DNA of 64,000 nt, taken from contig NZ_MRUL01000008.1 in assembly GCF_002006995.1 (NCBI RefSeq), positions 124,001 through 188,000 of the forward strand. Direction: 5' to 3'. Positions 1 to 9,442 of this stretch are shown piece by piece. The first letter of the stretch is position 1; every line of letters starts with the position of its first letter. The position numbers were made by a program, and so were the translations under genes. This DNA is from Izhakiella australiensis. GTDB taxonomy: Bacteria > Pseudomonadota > Gammaproteobacteria > Enterobacterales > Enterobacteriaceae. A model generated the notes under the pieces. That model did not search any database. It saw nothing but the letters and a program-made list of their open reading frames with translations, and was not told the DNA's origin.

Positions 1-292
1 GTTTTTTATGCTGCCTGACGGCAGCGTTAAAGCGGTTCAGCCTAGCCGTTTGCCGCCGCATGAAACCGCCTGGGCGATGACGGTTCATAAATCGCAGGGG
101 TCGGAATTTGAGCATACCGCGCTGGTGCTTCCCGGCCAGGTTCTGCCGGTGCTGACCCGTGAACTGGTTTACACCGCGATCACCCGCGCCCGCGAACGTT
201 TGTCCCTGTACGCCGACGGTAAAATATTGCAGGCAGCGATCCGCTCCCCTACCGAACGGCGCAGCGGATTGATCGCACGCCTGGCGCCATAG
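1..292 (+). CDS. recD: RecBCD alpha subunit, C-terminal end (partial)
   Basis: Only the last ~96 codons are in the window; the gene enters from the left edge and ends at TAG 290-292. The visible part holds the end of a superfamily 1 helicase: motif V ([12 protein letters not shown]) and motif VI ([14 protein letters not shown]), whose Arg contacts ATP. RecD is the 5'-3' helicase motor of the RecBCD DSB repair nuclease. Position directly before a convergent argA matches the recBD-argA order of E. coli. The assignment rests on motifs plus synteny; the N-terminus is not visible. Confidence 0.93.
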   Translation, partial: FFMLPDGSVKAVQPSRLPPHETAWAMTVHKSQGSEFEHTALVLPGQVLPVLTRELVYTAITRARERLSLYADGKILQAAIRSPTERRSGLIARLAP

Positions 293-301
293 CTTCCTCA
301 G

Positions 302-324
302 ACAGCGGGCAGCCTGCCCGCTGT
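302..324. terminator. Hairpin between convergent recD and argA
   Basis: A perfect 10-bp inverted repeat, ACAGCGGGCA / TGCCCGCTGT with a 3-nt loop, fills the 35-bp gap between the converging stop codons. No real T tract follows on either strand, so it may be a weak bidirectional terminator or an RNA 3'-end protecting stem. Confidence 0.5.
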
Positions 325-327
325 ACG

Positions 328-1656
328 CTATTTAAGGTCGGCCATCAGCACTTTTGATTTTCGCTGGAAGTTATAAAGCTTCTTCTTGGTTTCGGGGAGA
401 TGCTCGACATCCACCGGCATGAAACCGCGTTCCTGAAACCAGTGGATGCTACGGGTAGTCAGGACGAATAGTTTCTTCAGGCCCATCTGCTTCGCCTGCA
501 GCGCGATGCGTTCCAGCAGCGCCTCGCCACGGGAAGAGCTGCGATAGTCGGGATGAACGGCGACGCAGGCCATCTCGCCGATTTTCTCTTCGGGGAACGG
601 GTAGAGCGCCGCGCAGCCAATGGTCAGGTTATCGCGTTCAACAATGGTGAATTTATCAATTTCCATCTCCAGCTGTTCGCGTGAGCGACGCACCAGAATT
701 CCCTGCTCTTCCAGCGGACGAATAAGCGCCAGAATGCCGCCGATATCGTGGATGGTCGCGCGACGAATACGCTCGGCGCTTTCCATGACAATCTGCGTGC
801 CGATGCCGTCGCGCGAGAATAGCTCCTGCACCAGAGCGCCATCTTCCTGATAGCTGATAAGGTGGCTGCGCCGCACGCCGCTGCGACAGGCATTGACCGC
901 ACCGCGCAGGAAGCGCACGGTGCCTGAAAGATAGTCGCCCTCGCTTTCGCGTCGATCCAGATAAGTCTGTGCTTCATTGGGGAACAGCTCGGAGATGATG
1001 TTGCCGTCATCATCACTGACGCCCTGGCCGCCGCAAAAGCCGATCATTTTTTCAGCTTTAAGCTTAATCGCCAGCTGGGTTGCCACCTCTTCCGAAGTCA
1101 GGTTGAAACTTTCACCGGTAACGGAAACCGCTACCGGGCCGAGCAGCACGATGGCGCCGCCGTCAAGCTGGCGATGGATAGCCTCCTCGTCGATCCGGCG
1201 AATACGTCCGCTGTGGCAATAATCGACGCCGTCATCGACGCCGAGAGGCTGGGCAATAATGAAGTTGCCGCTCACGACGTCAATATGTGCGCCCTGCAAC
1301 GGAGAGTTACTCAGACTCATTGAAAGCCGGGCGGTAATATCCAGCTGCAGCCGTCCTGCCGCCTGCTTCACCAGCTCCAGCGACTGGGCATCGGTGACGC
1401 GGATATGCTTATGATAAACCGGTTCGAGGTGGTGTTCGGCAAGGTTAGCGTCGATCTGCGGTCGGGCGCCGTAAACCAGCACCAGCCGAATGCCAAGGCT
1501 GTGAATTAAACCGATGTCATTAACGATGTTGGTAAAATTTTCATGCTCAATGGCCTCACCACCCAGCATAATGACAAATGTTTTGCCCCGGTGGGCATTT
1601 ACGTAGGGGACGGTATGGCGGAAGCCATGGACCAACTCAGTGCTACGTTCCTTCAC
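328..1656 (-). CDS. argA: N-acetylglutamate synthase (amino-acid N-acetyltransferase)
   Basis: 442 residues, the usual length of ArgA. It makes N-acetylglutamate from glutamate and acetyl-CoA, the first step of arginine synthesis, in the cytoplasm. The N-terminal two thirds is an amino-acid-kinase-like fold (start [14 protein letters not shown]; later [12 protein letters not shown]) that binds arginine as feedback inhibitor. The C-terminal ~150 residues form a GNAT acetyltransferase domain ([19 protein letters not shown] is the acetyl-CoA loop). The start is GTG at 1654-1656, giving MKERSTELV, which aligns with E. coli ArgA. Transcription is very probably under ArgR control, from the two ARG boxes just upstream. 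Confidence 0.96.
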   Translation of the reverse strand: MKERSTELVHGFRHTVPYVNAHRGKTFVIMLGGEAIEHENFTNIVNDIGLIHSLGIRLVLVYGARPQIDANLAEHHLEPVYHKHIRVTDAQSLELVKQAAGRLQLDITARLSMSLSNSPLQGAHIDVVSGNFIIAQPLGVDDGVDYCHSGRIRRIDEEAIHRQLDGGAIVLLGPVAVSVTGESFNLTSEEVATQLAIKLKAEKMIGFCGGQGVSDDDGNIISELFPNEAQTYLDRRESEGDYLSGTVRFLRGAVNACRSGVRRSHLISYQEDGALVQELFSRDGIGTQIVMESAERIRRATIHDIGGILALIRPLEEQGILVRRSREQLEMEIDKFTIVERDNLTIGCAALYPFPEEKIGEMACVAVHPDYRSSSRGEALLERIALQAKQMGLKKLFVLTTRSIHWFQERGFMPVDVEHLPETKKKLYNFQRKSKVLMADLK

Positions 1657-1670
1657 GTCAGACCCTCATA

Positions 1671-1709
1671 AGTGCATTTTTATTCGTAAAAAATGTATTT
1701 TTATTCTTT
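1671..1709 (-). promoter_or_regulatory. Tandem ARG boxes (ArgR operator) of argA
   Basis: Two 18-bp sites, AGTGCATTTTTATTCGTA (1671-1688) and AATGTATTTTTATTCTTT (1692-1709), each resemble the ArgR consensus WNTGAATWWWWATTCANW. They are separated by exactly 3 bp, the spacing that lets one ArgR hexamer cover both. They lie 15-53 bp upstream of the argA start. The match is imperfect in the left half of each box. Confidence 0.75.
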
Positions 1710-1883
1710 TACCGCCCAGGCGCAAGTGGAATCCGGCCAGAGAGATGCGTCAGGACAGTAAAAAACCTCTAATCTGTTGCATTTTATCGCTTTTTTAGGG
1801 TGACACCGGCTGGCGGATTGGGTAAAGTTTTGCCAAAACTTTTTATCGCTTCATTTTTATACAACACAGCAAAGCGGAGCTGC

Positions 1884-3128
1884 ATGTCCCATCCTGATTT
1901 TAATGTGAGCCGTCGTCGCTTATTACAAGGTGCCGGCGCTGTCTGGTTACTTAGCGTCAGCAAGGTTGGACTGGCCGCCAGCAGCCACGTTGTGGCGGTG
2001 CGTATCTGGCCTTCTACCACCTATTCGCGTTTAACTATCGAATCCAGCACGCCTCTTCAGTATAAACAGTTTGCGCTGACTAACCCCGACAGACTGGTGG
2101 TTGATATTGAAAATATTCAGCTTAATCAGGTAATGAAGGGGGTGGGTGAACTGGTGCGCCGGGACGATCCCTATATTAAAAACGCCCGCGTAGGCCAGTT
2201 TGATGCCAACACGGTAAGGCTGGTGCTGGAGCTTAAGCAAAACGTCGCGCCGCGCCTGTTTACCCTGGCGCCGGTCGCAGGCATAAAAGATCGCCTGGTG
2301 CTGGATCTGTACCCGGTGAAGCCGATTCCCGACGATCCGCTATTAGCATTACTGGAAGATTACAATAACGGCAAACTGGAGCAAGACCAGCCGGCCGAGG
2401 CGCCATTGCCCGGCAAGGCGGGGAAAGACCGGCCGATTGTGATTATGATTGACCCCGGACACGGCGGGGAAGATCCGGGGGCCCACGGTAAAATGAAAAC
2501 CCGGGAAAAAGATATCGTGCTGAAGATGGGGCGCTATCTGAAGGCGTTAATCGATAAAGAACCCAATATGCGTGCGCACATGACGCGCAACGAAGACGTG
2601 TTCATTCCCTTAAAGGTGCGGGTGGCAAAAGCGCGTCGGGTGCGTGCCGATCTGTTTGTTTCCATTCACGCCGATGCCTTTACCAGCCGAGCCGCGCGCG
2701 GCTCGTCGGTATTTGCGCTCTCCACGCATGGTGCAACCAGCGCAGCGGCACGTTTTCTGGCGCAAACGCAGAACGAGTCGGACTTAATCGGCGGGGTCAG
2801 TATGAGCGGCGATCGCTATCTCGACCATACCATGTTTGATATGGTGCAGCGCCAGACGATAAGCGACAGCCTGAAATTTGGTAAAGAAGTGCTGTCGCGG
2901 ATGGGGGGGATTAATCATTTGCACAAGCGCACTATCGACCAGGCCGGATTTGCAGTGCTGAAAGCGCCGGATATCCCGTCGATTCTGGTTGAAACCGCAT
3001 TTATCAGTAATATTGAAGAAGAGCGTAAGCTGCGTACGCCGCGTTACCAGCAGCAGGTTGCCCGGGCGATCCTCGCCGGCATCAAAGCTTACTTTGCCAA
3101 CGGCGCGGTGCTGGCCAGGCATAAATAA
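1884..3128 (+). CDS. amiC: N-acetylmuramoyl-L-alanine amidase AmiC (Tat-exported)
   Basis: 414 residues from ATG 1884 (E. coli AmiC 417). Residues ~9-20 carry a twin-arginine motif ([10 protein letters not shown]) before a short hydrophobic stretch ending at an Ala-rich cleavage region, so export is by Tat. An AMIN domain (~35-135) targets the septum. The Amidase_3 catalytic domain (~185-405) shows the zinc-ligand motif [13 protein letters not shown], later SIHADAF, and the catalytic Glu in [11 protein letters not shown]. The enzyme cleaves amide bonds between MurNAc and stem peptides in periplasmic murein at division. Its activator NlpD is encoded near 59-60 kb. The reading frame opens earlier, but the upstream codons would break the Tat signal. 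Confidence 0.95.
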   Translation: MSHPDFNVSRRRLLQGAGAVWLLSVSKVGLAASSHVVAVRIWPSTTYSRLTIESSTPLQYKQFALTNPDRLVVDIENIQLNQVMKGVGELVRRDDPYIKNARVGQFDANTVRLVLELKQNVAPRLFTLAPVAGIKDRLVLDLYPVKPIPDDPLLALLEDYNNGKLEQDQPAEAPLPGKAGKDRPIVIMIDPGHGGEDPGAHGKMKTREKDIVLKMGRYLKALIDKEPNMRAHMTRNEDVFIPLKVRVAKARRVRADLFVSIHADAFTSRAARGSSVFALSTHGATSAAARFLAQTQNESDLIGGVSMSGDRYLDHTMFDMVQRQTISDSLKFGKEVLSRMGGINHLHKRTIDQAGFAVLKAPDIPSILVETAFISNIEEERKLRTPRYQQQVARAILAGIKAYFANGAVLARHK

Positions 3129-3156
3129 CCGGGGCCCGCAGGCAAATTGCGGGCAT

Positions 3157-3179
3157 AAAAAAACACCCGAAAGGGTGTT
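3157..3179 (-). terminator. Terminator of the tRNA-fMet transcript
   Basis: The inverted repeat AACACCC-GAAA-GGGTGTT (3162-3179) is a tetraloop hairpin. On the minus strand it is followed by seven T residues (plus-strand A at 3157-3163). It lies just after the 3' end of the first tRNA on that strand and also closes the gap to the convergent amiC. Confidence 0.8.
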
Positions 3180-3187
3180 GATTGTGT

Positions 3188-3264
<77 letters not shown>

Positions 3265-3362
3265 TCCGTCTTACTTCTTAATTGTCAAACCCCGGAGCAC
3301 TGCGCCGCTTAAGCGTTTGGAGTTTGTGAACCAGCGCGAAAACGTCTCGTTTTAGCGTTGAT

Positions 3363-3439
<77 letters not shown>

Positions 3440-3452
3440 TCCGTGGATGCGC

Positions 3453-3480
3453 ACTATACTCTGCAATGGATTGTATGCAA
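3453..3480 (-). promoter_or_regulatory. Promoter of the tRNA-fMet pair
   Basis: On the minus strand, -35 TTGCAT (3475-3480) and -10 TATAGT (3453-3458) are separated by 16 bp. A G/C-rich discriminator (GCGC) follows, the kind found in stringently controlled stable-RNA promoters. It lies ~14 bp upstream of the tRNA 5' end. Confidence 0.7.
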
Positions 3481-3631
3481 CCCTTTTTTTGCCTTCAGCG
3501 GTCAACTGCCGTTTTGTTGAACAATGCCGGGTTCGGGCCTGTCTGCCTCGCTGCTTTATATGCACGCCACATTTCTTTATGTCGTTGCCTTTGTTATGGT
3601 TCTTGAAAATCAGCGAAGGGGCCCGGCGGTA

Positions 3632-4747
3632 ATGAAAGGATTGGCAATAAAATTATGTCTGGTAGGTACGTTGGCAGCGTTGCTGGCGGCCTGTTCTTCA
3701 AAGCCAACCGACAGGGGGCAGCAGTATATCGATGGCAAGCTGGAACAGCCCTTTGCGCTGGTCAACCAGCCGAATGCAAAAGGAACGCCGGTAAATGCCA
3801 AAGATTTCTCCGATCAGCTGCTTGAGATTCAGTATGCCTCCCCTGCAATGTATAATCGCCAGCAGGCGACCTATAACGCCATTAAAGGCTGGCTGATGTC
3901 GGGCGGGGATACCCGCCAGCTGCGGCGCTATGGCCTTGATGCCTTCCAGATGGAAGGCGTTGATCACTACGGCAACGTTCAGTTTACCGGCTATTACACG
4001 CCGGTGTTGCAGGCGCGCTATACCCGTCAGGGGGCTTTCCAGTATCCCATCTACCGTATGCCGCCGAAATACGGGCGTCGCCTGCCAAGCCGTGCGCAAA
4101 TCTATAACGGTGCGCTAAGCGATAAATATGTCATCGCCTACAGCAATTCGCTGATGGACAATTTCATTATGGATGTGCAGGGTAGCGGCTATGTTGACTA
4201 TGGCGACGGCCGACCGCTGACCTTCTTTGGCTACGGCGGTAAAAACGGCCACGCCTACCGCAGTATTGGTAAGGTGCTGATCGACCGCGGTGAGGTAAAA
4301 CGCGAAGATATGTCGATGCAGGCGATTCGCGACTGGGGCGATAGTCATTCGCCAGCCGAAGTGCGGGAACTGCTGGAGCAAAACGCCTCGTTTGTGTTCT
4401 TTAAGCCTGAGCCGTTTACACCGGTGCGCGGCGCCAGCGCGGTGCCGCTGGTGGCAAAAGCTTCGGTGGCGGCGGATCGCGCGCTGATCCCACCAGGTTC
4501 CGCGCTGCTGGCTGAGGTTCCTTTGCTGAATGATAAAGGTAAATTCGACGGCAAATATGAGATGCGGGTGATGGTGTCGCTGGACGTCGGCGGCGCGATT
4601 AAAGGCCAGCACTTCGATATTTATCAGGGCATCGGTCAGCAGGCGGCGCATCTCGCTGGCTGGTATAATCATTACGGGCGCGTCTGGGTGCTGCGCGCCG
4701 CGCCGGGAACCGGTCTGTTTACGCAGACCGCCGCTGCCGGTAACTAG
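3632..4747 (+). CDS. mltA: Membrane-bound lytic murein transglycosylase A
   Basis: 371 residues from ATG 3632 (E. coli MltA 365). The N-terminus MKGLAIKLCLVGTLAALLAAC is a lipoprotein signal with lipobox LAAC, so the protein is an outer-membrane lipoprotein facing the periplasm. The MltA domain (~110-260: QFTGYYTPVL, YRMPPKYG) is followed by the 3D domain (~265-355) carrying the catalytic Asp. It cleaves the MurNAc-GlcNAc bond to form 1,6-anhydro-MurNAc. Earlier in-frame starts exist but would bury the lipobox. Confidence 0.95.
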   Translation: MKGLAIKLCLVGTLAALLAACSSKPTDRGQQYIDGKLEQPFALVNQPNAKGTPVNAKDFSDQLLEIQYASPAMYNRQQATYNAIKGWLMSGGDTRQLRRYGLDAFQMEGVDHYGNVQFTGYYTPVLQARYTRQGAFQYPIYRMPPKYGRRLPSRAQIYNGALSDKYVIAYSNSLMDNFIMDVQGSGYVDYGDGRPLTFFGYGGKNGHAYRSIGKVLIDRGEVKREDMSMQAIRDWGDSHSPAEVRELLEQNASFVFFKPEPFTPVRGASAVPLVAKASVAADRALIPPGSALLAEVPLLNDKGKFDGKYEMRVMVSLDVGGAIKGQHFDIYQGIGQQAAHLAGWYNHYGRVWVLRAAPGTGLFTQTAAAGN

Positions 4748-4821
4748 TTAATCAGCTAACCCTGTTGCTGCTGCGGGCCGTCTCCGACCCGCTTTACGTT
4801 TTGTTTTTGAGGTAGTCAGTC

Positions 4822-5640
4822 ATGACTTTGCTTTCCGACGCCTGGCGGCAACGCTTTGGCGGTACCGCGCGGCTGTATGGCCAGTCGGCGCTCAGCGTGT
4901 TTGCCGGCGCACATATTTGCGTGGTGGGTATTGGCGGCGTAGGGAGCTGGGCCGCAGAGGCGCTGGCACGAACCGGTATTGGCGCAATTACGCTGATCGA
5001 TATGGATGATGTATGCGTAACCAATACTAACCGCCAGATCCACGCCCTGAAGGAAAATATCGGGCAATCCAAGTCCGCCGTAATGGCCGGGCGCATTCTG
5101 GCGATTAACCCCGAGTGCCGGGTTACCTGCGTGGATGACTTTATCACGCCGGATAATACGGCGCAGATGATGGCGAGCGGATTTGATTATGTTATCGACG
5201 CCATCGACAGTGTGCGTCCCAAGGCTGCGCTGATTGCCTGGTGCCGGCGTAACAAAATGCCGTTAATTACTACCGGCGGTGCGGGTGGTCAGATCGATCC
5301 TACCCAGATCCAGGTGGCGGATCTGGCAAAAACCATTCAGGATCCGTTGGCGGCGAAGCTGCGCGAACGGCTAAAGCAGGATTTTGGCGTAGTAAAAAAT
5401 AGTAAGGGCAAGCTGGGGATCGACTGCGTATTTTCCACTGAAGCGCTGGTTTATCCGCAGGCGGACGGCAGCGTCTGCGCCTCGCGGGCGACGGCTGAAG
5501 GACCAAAGCGCATGGACTGTGAGTCGGGCTTTGGCGCCGCGGTGATGGTAACGGCCACCTTTGGTTTTATTGCGGTATCGCACGTGCTGAAGAAGTTACA
5601 GGCTAAAGCCGCCAGGGCTCAGGCTGCCGCAGCGCTGTAA
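4822..5640 (+). CDS. tcdA: tRNA threonylcarbamoyladenosine dehydratase
   Basis: 272 residues, E1/ThiF-like fold. The Rossmann nucleotide site is VVGIGGVGSWAAEALARTG (~30-50). TcdA uses ATP to cyclise t6A37 of tRNA to the hydantoin ct6A. It receives sulfur-linked help from the CsdA-CsdE pair encoded on the opposite strand immediately downstream, which is the E. coli arrangement (csdL/ygdL). The C-terminus (AVMVTATFGFIAVSHVLKKL) is a hydrophobic helix described in the family as a membrane-associating segment. Confidence 0.95.
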   Translation: MTLLSDAWRQRFGGTARLYGQSALSVFAGAHICVVGIGGVGSWAAEALARTGIGAITLIDMDDVCVTNTNRQIHALKENIGQSKSAVMAGRILAINPECRVTCVDDFITPDNTAQMMASGFDYVIDAIDSVRPKAALIAWCRRNKMPLITTGGAGGQIDPTQIQVADLAKTIQDPLAAKLRERLKQDFGVVKNSKGKLGIDCVFSTEALVYPQADGSVCASRATAEGPKRMDCESGFGAAVMVTATFGFIAVSHVLKKLQAKAARAQAAAAL

Positions 5641-5642
5641 TC

Positions 5643-6086
5643 TCAGGCGTTTTTGGCGGCACGCTTGACCGCGGCTGCCAGCGCTTCCAGCCCGGCGCCG
5701 CGCGAGGCGCTGAGCTGCTGGCGCAAGCCCAGCTGGTCGAACAGCGCCAGCGGATCGTCGCGGCGCAGTGTTTGCGCCGGCTGGCCTTCAACGGCGGTCA
5801 GCAGCACTGCCAGCAGGCCGCGCACGATGCGTCCTTCACTGTCGCCGTAAAAATGCAGCGTACCATCTTCGCGCGGCTGGCAGCCCAGCCAGACGCGGTT
5901 TTCACAGCCATCCAGTTCAATATCGGGTTGCTTCAGGCTTTCGTCCAGCGCTGGCAGCTGCTTACCCAACATTATCAGCTGGCGATAGCGTTCTTCCCAG
6001 TGCTGAAACGCGCTGAACTGCTGTTGCAAACTCCCGGCGGTAATGAGTGAACCAAACGGATGTGGAGCCAGCTCGGCTGTATTCAT
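5643..6086 (-). CDS. csdE: Sulfur acceptor protein CsdE
   Basis: 147 residues, SufE-like fold. It takes persulfide sulfur from CsdA on the Cys in the [10 protein letters not shown] segment (about residue 61) and stimulates the desulfurase. Its ATG overlaps the csdA stop by one base (ATGA at 6083-6086), so the two are translated together as a csdA-csdE operon. It ends 2 bp from the convergent tcdA. Confidence 0.95.
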   Translation of the reverse strand: MNTAELAPHPFGSLITAGSLQQQFSAFQHWEERYRQLIMLGKQLPALDESLKQPDIELDGCENRVWLGCQPREDGTLHFYGDSEGRIVRGLLAVLLTAVEGQPAQTLRRDDPLALFDQLGLRQQLSASRGAGLEALAAAVKRAAKNA

Positions 6087-7294
6087 CAGGCGTCTCCCAG
6101 CAGATCGACTGCCAGACGCAGCGCGCGTACCAGCGCTTCTACGTCCTGCAGAGTATTATAAGGCGCAAAAGAAGCGCGTAGCGTACCGGATACGCCAAGG
6201 GCCTGCATCATCGGCTGAGCGCAATGCTGCCCGGCCCGCAGCGCAACGCCGCTTTCAGCCAGCAGCGTCACGACATCATGGTGGTGCAGGCCGGCGAGCT
6301 CAAACGATAGCAGGCTGGCATTGCTGGCGCGGAAGCTGCGAAAGCCGGGCAGCGTTGCCAGCTGTTCCTCAGCGATATCCGCCAGCCCGCAGCTCCAGCG
6401 TTCGGCAGCGTCCATATCAATACTGGCCAGCCAGTCAAGGGTGGCACTCAGACCAACGACACCTGCAACGTTTGGCGTCCCGGCCTCAAAGCGCCAGGGG
6501 GGCGGCTGCACGGTGAAACCGTCAAAGTCGACCCGGGTGAGCATCTTGCCGCCGCCGTGCCAGGGGGGCATCGCCTCCAGCAGTTCCGGCTTTGCGTATA
6601 GCACGCCGATCCCCATCGGTCCGTAAAACTTATGGCCTGAGAAGGCGTAAAAGTCGATATCCAGTGCCTGCACGTCGGTGCGGGCGTGGACAATGCCCTG
6701 CGCACCGTCAATCATTACCTTAGCCCCTGCCTGATGAGCAAGGGTGATGGCCTGCTCCAGCGCCGGTCGTCCGCCGGTTACGTTAGACATTTGTCCAAGC
6801 GCCAGCAGGCGCGTTTTGTCATTCAGCAGTTGAGGCAGCATGGTCAGGTCCGGCAGCCGATCCGCCGCCAGCGGCAGTTTTATAAGCTTAGCGTTGCGGC
6901 TTTGTGCCAGCATCAGCCAGGGAACGAGGTTGGCATGGTGTTCCGCCTCGGAAACTACAATTTCATCACCTGGGCGCAGCTGCGGTCCCAGCCAGCTTTG
7001 CGCCACCAGATTAATGGCCTCGGTGGTGCCGCGCGTCCAGACGATGCTATGGGGGTCGGCGGCATTAATCCAGCTAGCTACCTGCGTTCTGGCCTGTTCA
7101 TAACGCCCGGTTAATTCCCGCGCGGCGGCGTAATGACTACGATGAACCGTTCCGGCGCTGAGTGAATAAAAAGCGGCGGTAGCATCGATTAAACACTGCG
7201 GTTTTAAGGTTGTTGCGGCACTATCCAGATAGACCCCCGCATCCTGCAAAGCAGGGAATTGTCCTCGAAAATCAGCAGGGTAAAAGTTATGCAT
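6086..7294 (-). CDS. csdA: Cysteine desulfurase CsdA
   Basis: 402 residues (E. coli CsdA 401), class V aminotransferase fold, PLP-dependent. The PLP lysine lies in [15 protein letters not shown] (~222). The catalytic loop Cys is in [13 protein letters not shown] (~358). It converts cysteine to alanine plus an enzyme persulfide passed to CsdE, for t6A cyclisation or Fe-S work. First gene of the two-gene minus-strand operon. Confidence 0.96.
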   Translation of the reverse strand: MHNFYPADFRGQFPALQDAGVYLDSAATTLKPQCLIDATAAFYSLSAGTVHRSHYAAARELTGRYEQARTQVASWINAADPHSIVWTRGTTEAINLVAQSWLGPQLRPGDEIVVSEAEHHANLVPWLMLAQSRNAKLIKLPLAADRLPDLTMLPQLLNDKTRLLALGQMSNVTGGRPALEQAITLAHQAGAKVMIDGAQGIVHARTDVQALDIDFYAFSGHKFYGPMGIGVLYAKPELLEAMPPWHGGGKMLTRVDFDGFTVQPPPWRFEAGTPNVAGVVGLSATLDWLASIDMDAAERWSCGLADIAEEQLATLPGFRSFRASNASLLSFELAGLHHHDVVTLLAESGVALRAGQHCAQPMMQALGVSGTLRASFAPYNTLQDVEALVRALRLAVDLLGDA

Positions 7295-7513
7295 GGGGCC
7301 TCTTTTATCTAATACAGGTCCTGAAAATTATAGGACCAGGATGATTTTAACCTGGTTGGCTGGCAAAGCCAGCAAAGCGAGTTATGCTAAATCATGCAAG
7401 GTTTAAACTATTACCCGCAAATTACTGCCGCTTTGCCAGGTGATTTTTCTGATTACTTGCGCTGGCGCAGGGGCGGGAGTTTATTGCATTACTATCTGCA
7501 AGGAGATGAAAAA

Positions 7514-7738
7514 ATGAAAAAATTAGCTGCTCTGCTGGCCACTGGTGCCATGGTACTGACGCTTGCTGCTTGTTCAAGCAATTATGTAATGCACACTAAC
7601 GACGGACGCACCATTGTTGCGAGCGGTAAACCGACCGTAGACGATGAGACCGGGCTGATTAAATACAAAGATGCAAATGGGGTTAAACAGCAAATCAACC
7701 GTTCAGACGTCAAAGAGATGGTTGAACTGAATCAGTAA
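7514..7738 (+). CDS. Small DUF903 lipoprotein, YgdI/YgdR type
   Basis: 74 residues from ATG 7514, which has a good Shine-Dalgarno (AAGGAG at 7499-7504). MKKLAALLATGAMVLTLAAC is a lipoprotein signal with lipobox LAAC. The mature part (YVMHTNDGRTIVASGKP, ending QINRSDVKEMVELN) is the DUF903 beta fold of E. coli YgdI and YgdR. Function is unknown. In E. coli ygdI also lies beside gcvB-gcvA. The longer frame to 7394 lacks a start with a signal peptide. Confidence 0.9.
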   Translation: MKKLAALLATGAMVLTLAACSSNYVMHTNDGRTIVASGKPTVDDETGLIKYKDANGVKQQINRSDVKEMVELNQ

Positions 7739-7755
7739 GCTGGTTTGCTCAAGGT

Positions 7756-7950
7756 AAAAAAAAGCACCGCATCAGCGGTGCTATTAAAATCACTATGGAC
7801 AGACAGGGTAAATCTACAGGAATTAAGTACGATCTGAAAAACGCCAGATCAAATTGCAAACACAACATCACGACCACAAGCCAAAAGTCTGCTAACACTC
7901 CGCGATTTCTCGCTAAATCTTAACCCACTTTTCGTTCCGGCTCGGGAAGT
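7756..7950 (-). ncRNA. gcvB: GcvB small regulatory RNA
   Basis: About 195 nt on the minus strand, divergent from gcvA. The 5' end (ACTTCCCGAGCCGGAACG), the G/U-rich R1 seed (TTGTGGTCGTGATGTTGTGT), the box TTTACCCTGTCTGTCCATAG and the terminator AGCACCGC...GCGGTGCT with T8 match E. coli GcvB. The RNA uses Hfq to repress many amino-acid and peptide transporter mRNAs. It is activated by GcvA. The R1 element lacks one TTGTTG repeat present in E. coli, and the RNA is about 10 nt shorter. Confidence 0.93.
7763..7782 (-). terminator. gcvB terminator
   Basis: The perfect 8-bp stem AGCACCGC / GCGGTGCT with loop ATCA is followed by eight T on the minus strand (plus-strand A at 7756-7763). On the plus strand it sits 25 bp after the DUF903 gene and could end that transcript too. 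Confidence 0.85.
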
Positions 7951-7956
7951 GCGGCA

Positions 7957-7985
7957 ACTATAGGTATTTACTGGTAGTTCATCAA
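7957..7985 (-). promoter_or_regulatory. gcvB promoter
   Basis: Minus-strand -35 TTGATG (7980-7985) and -10 TATAGT (7957-7962) with a 17-bp spacer place the start 7 nt downstream at the conserved ACTTCC end (7950). GcvA sites are expected just upstream, in the region shared with the gcvA promoter; they were not resolved by eye. Confidence 0.75.
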
Positions 7986-8079
7986 CGGACAATTTATAAT
8001 GTCTCGGATAAAAAAATCTAATATGTAACCCTTTTTATACAGTAGTGACTTTTTATGTCATTTTGGGTAGCCGGGAATC

Positions 8080-8997
8080 ATGTCTAAACGTTTGCCGCCA
8101 CTGAATGCCCTGCGCGTTTTTGACGCAGCGGCCAGGCACCTGAGTTTTACTAAAGCCGCTGAAGAACTGTTTGTCACCCAGGCAGCCGTTAGCCATCAGA
8201 TAAAATCTCTTGAGGATTTTCTGGGGCTTAAGCTGTTCCGGCGTCGTAATCGCTCCCTGTTGCTAACGGAAGAAGGGCAGAGCTATTATCTCGACATCAA
8301 AGAGATTTTCTCTGCGCTTAATGATGCAACCCGCAAGCTTCAGGCGCGTAGCGCAAAAGGCGCGCTGACAGTGAGTCTGCTACCTAGTTTTGCCATCCAA
8401 TGGCTGGTGCCGCGTCTTTCCAGCTTTAATTTAGCTTATCCGGGGATCGACGTACGTATTCAGGCCGTCGACCGCGATGAAGAGAAGCTGGCGGATGACG
8501 TCGACGTCGCTATTTTTTATGGCCGTGGCAACTGGCCGGGGCTGCGGGTGGAAAAACTGTATGCTGAGTATCTGCTGCCGGTATGTTCGCCGCAGCTGCT
8601 GGCGGGCGAGCAGCCATTGAAAACCCCCGGCGACCTGGATAATCATACCTTATTGCATGATGCTTCACGCCGCGACTGGCAATCGTACGTTCGCCAGCTA
8701 GGGTTGCAGCACATTAATGTACAGCAAGGTCCAATATTCAGCCATAGCGCCATGGTATTGCAGGCAGCCATTCACGGTCAGGGCGTCGCGCTGGCTAATA
8801 ACGTGATGGCGCAAATTGAAATTGAAGCGGGTCGGCTGGTGTGCCCGTTTAATGATGTCTTAGCCAGCAAAAACGCTTTTTATCTGGTTTGCCATGACAG
8901 TCAGGCAGAACTGGGTAAAATAGCCGCTTTTCGTCAGTGGATTCTGGCCAGGGCAGCCAGCGAGCAAGAGAAATTTCGTTTTCGCTACGATCACTAA
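8080..8997 (+). CDS. gcvA: Glycine cleavage system LysR-type regulator GcvA
   Basis: 305 residues, same as E. coli GcvA. The N-terminal winged HTH (LPPLNALRVFDAAARHLSFT; AAVSHQIKSLEDFLGLKLF) is followed by a LysR substrate-binding domain (~90-300). It activates gcvTHP with glycine, represses it with purines, and activates the divergent gcvB. The divergent gcvB on the opposite strand confirms the assignment. Confidence 0.95.
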   Translation: MSKRLPPLNALRVFDAAARHLSFTKAAEELFVTQAAVSHQIKSLEDFLGLKLFRRRNRSLLLTEEGQSYYLDIKEIFSALNDATRKLQARSAKGALTVSLLPSFAIQWLVPRLSSFNLAYPGIDVRIQAVDRDEEKLADDVDVAIFYGRGNWPGLRVEKLYAEYLLPVCSPQLLAGEQPLKTPGDLDNHTLLHDASRRDWQSYVRQLGLQHINVQQGPIFSHSAMVLQAAIHGQGVALANNVMAQIEIEAGRLVCPFNDVLASKNAFYLVCHDSQAELGKIAAFRQWILARAASEQEKFRFRYDH

Positions 8998-9049
8998 CGG
9001 TTTTATTGCGTGCCAGGGGCTGGCGCGTTAACAATCAGAGGAACCTGGG

Positions 9050-9442
9050 ATGAGCAGCCGTGCAATGCTGGTCTTCGCCGCTATCAGCGGTTTTATTTTT
9101 GTCGCGTTTGGCGCATTCGGCGCCCACGTACTGAGTAACACTCTCGGTCAGGCCGAGATGGGCTGGCTAAAAACCGGACTGGAATATCAGGCATTTCATA
9201 CCCTGGCAATTATGGGGCTGGCTGCGGCGATGCTGCGTCGGGCCAATATCTGGTTTTACTGGAGCAGTGCGTTTCTGGCGTTAGGCACCGTTTTGTTTAG
9301 CGGCAGCCTGTATTGCCTGGCGCTTTCTCATTTACACCTGTGGGTCTATGTCACGCCGGTTGGCGGAACCTGCTTTCTTATCGGCTGGGCGCTGATGTTA
9401 GTTGGCGCTTTGCGCTTGAAAAAGAGGGCGGAACGGCCATGA
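9050..9442 (+). CDS. ygdD: DUF423 inner membrane protein
   Basis: 130 residues with four predicted membrane segments (~5-27, 45-62, 68-88, 98-120) and a short basic tail (LKKRAERP). The conserved FGAFGAHVL segment marks the DUF423/UPF0382 family; no biochemical function is known. A good SD (AGAGGAA) precedes ATG 9050. The stop overlaps the rlmM start (ATGA at 9439-9442), so the two are translationally coupled, as in E. coli. Confidence 0.92.
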   Translation: MSSRAMLVFAAISGFIFVAFGAFGAHVLSNTLGQAEMGWLKTGLEYQAFHTLAIMGLAAAMLRRANIWFYWSSAFLALGTVLFSGSLYCLALSHLHLWVYVTPVGGTCFLIGWALMLVGALRLKKRAERP

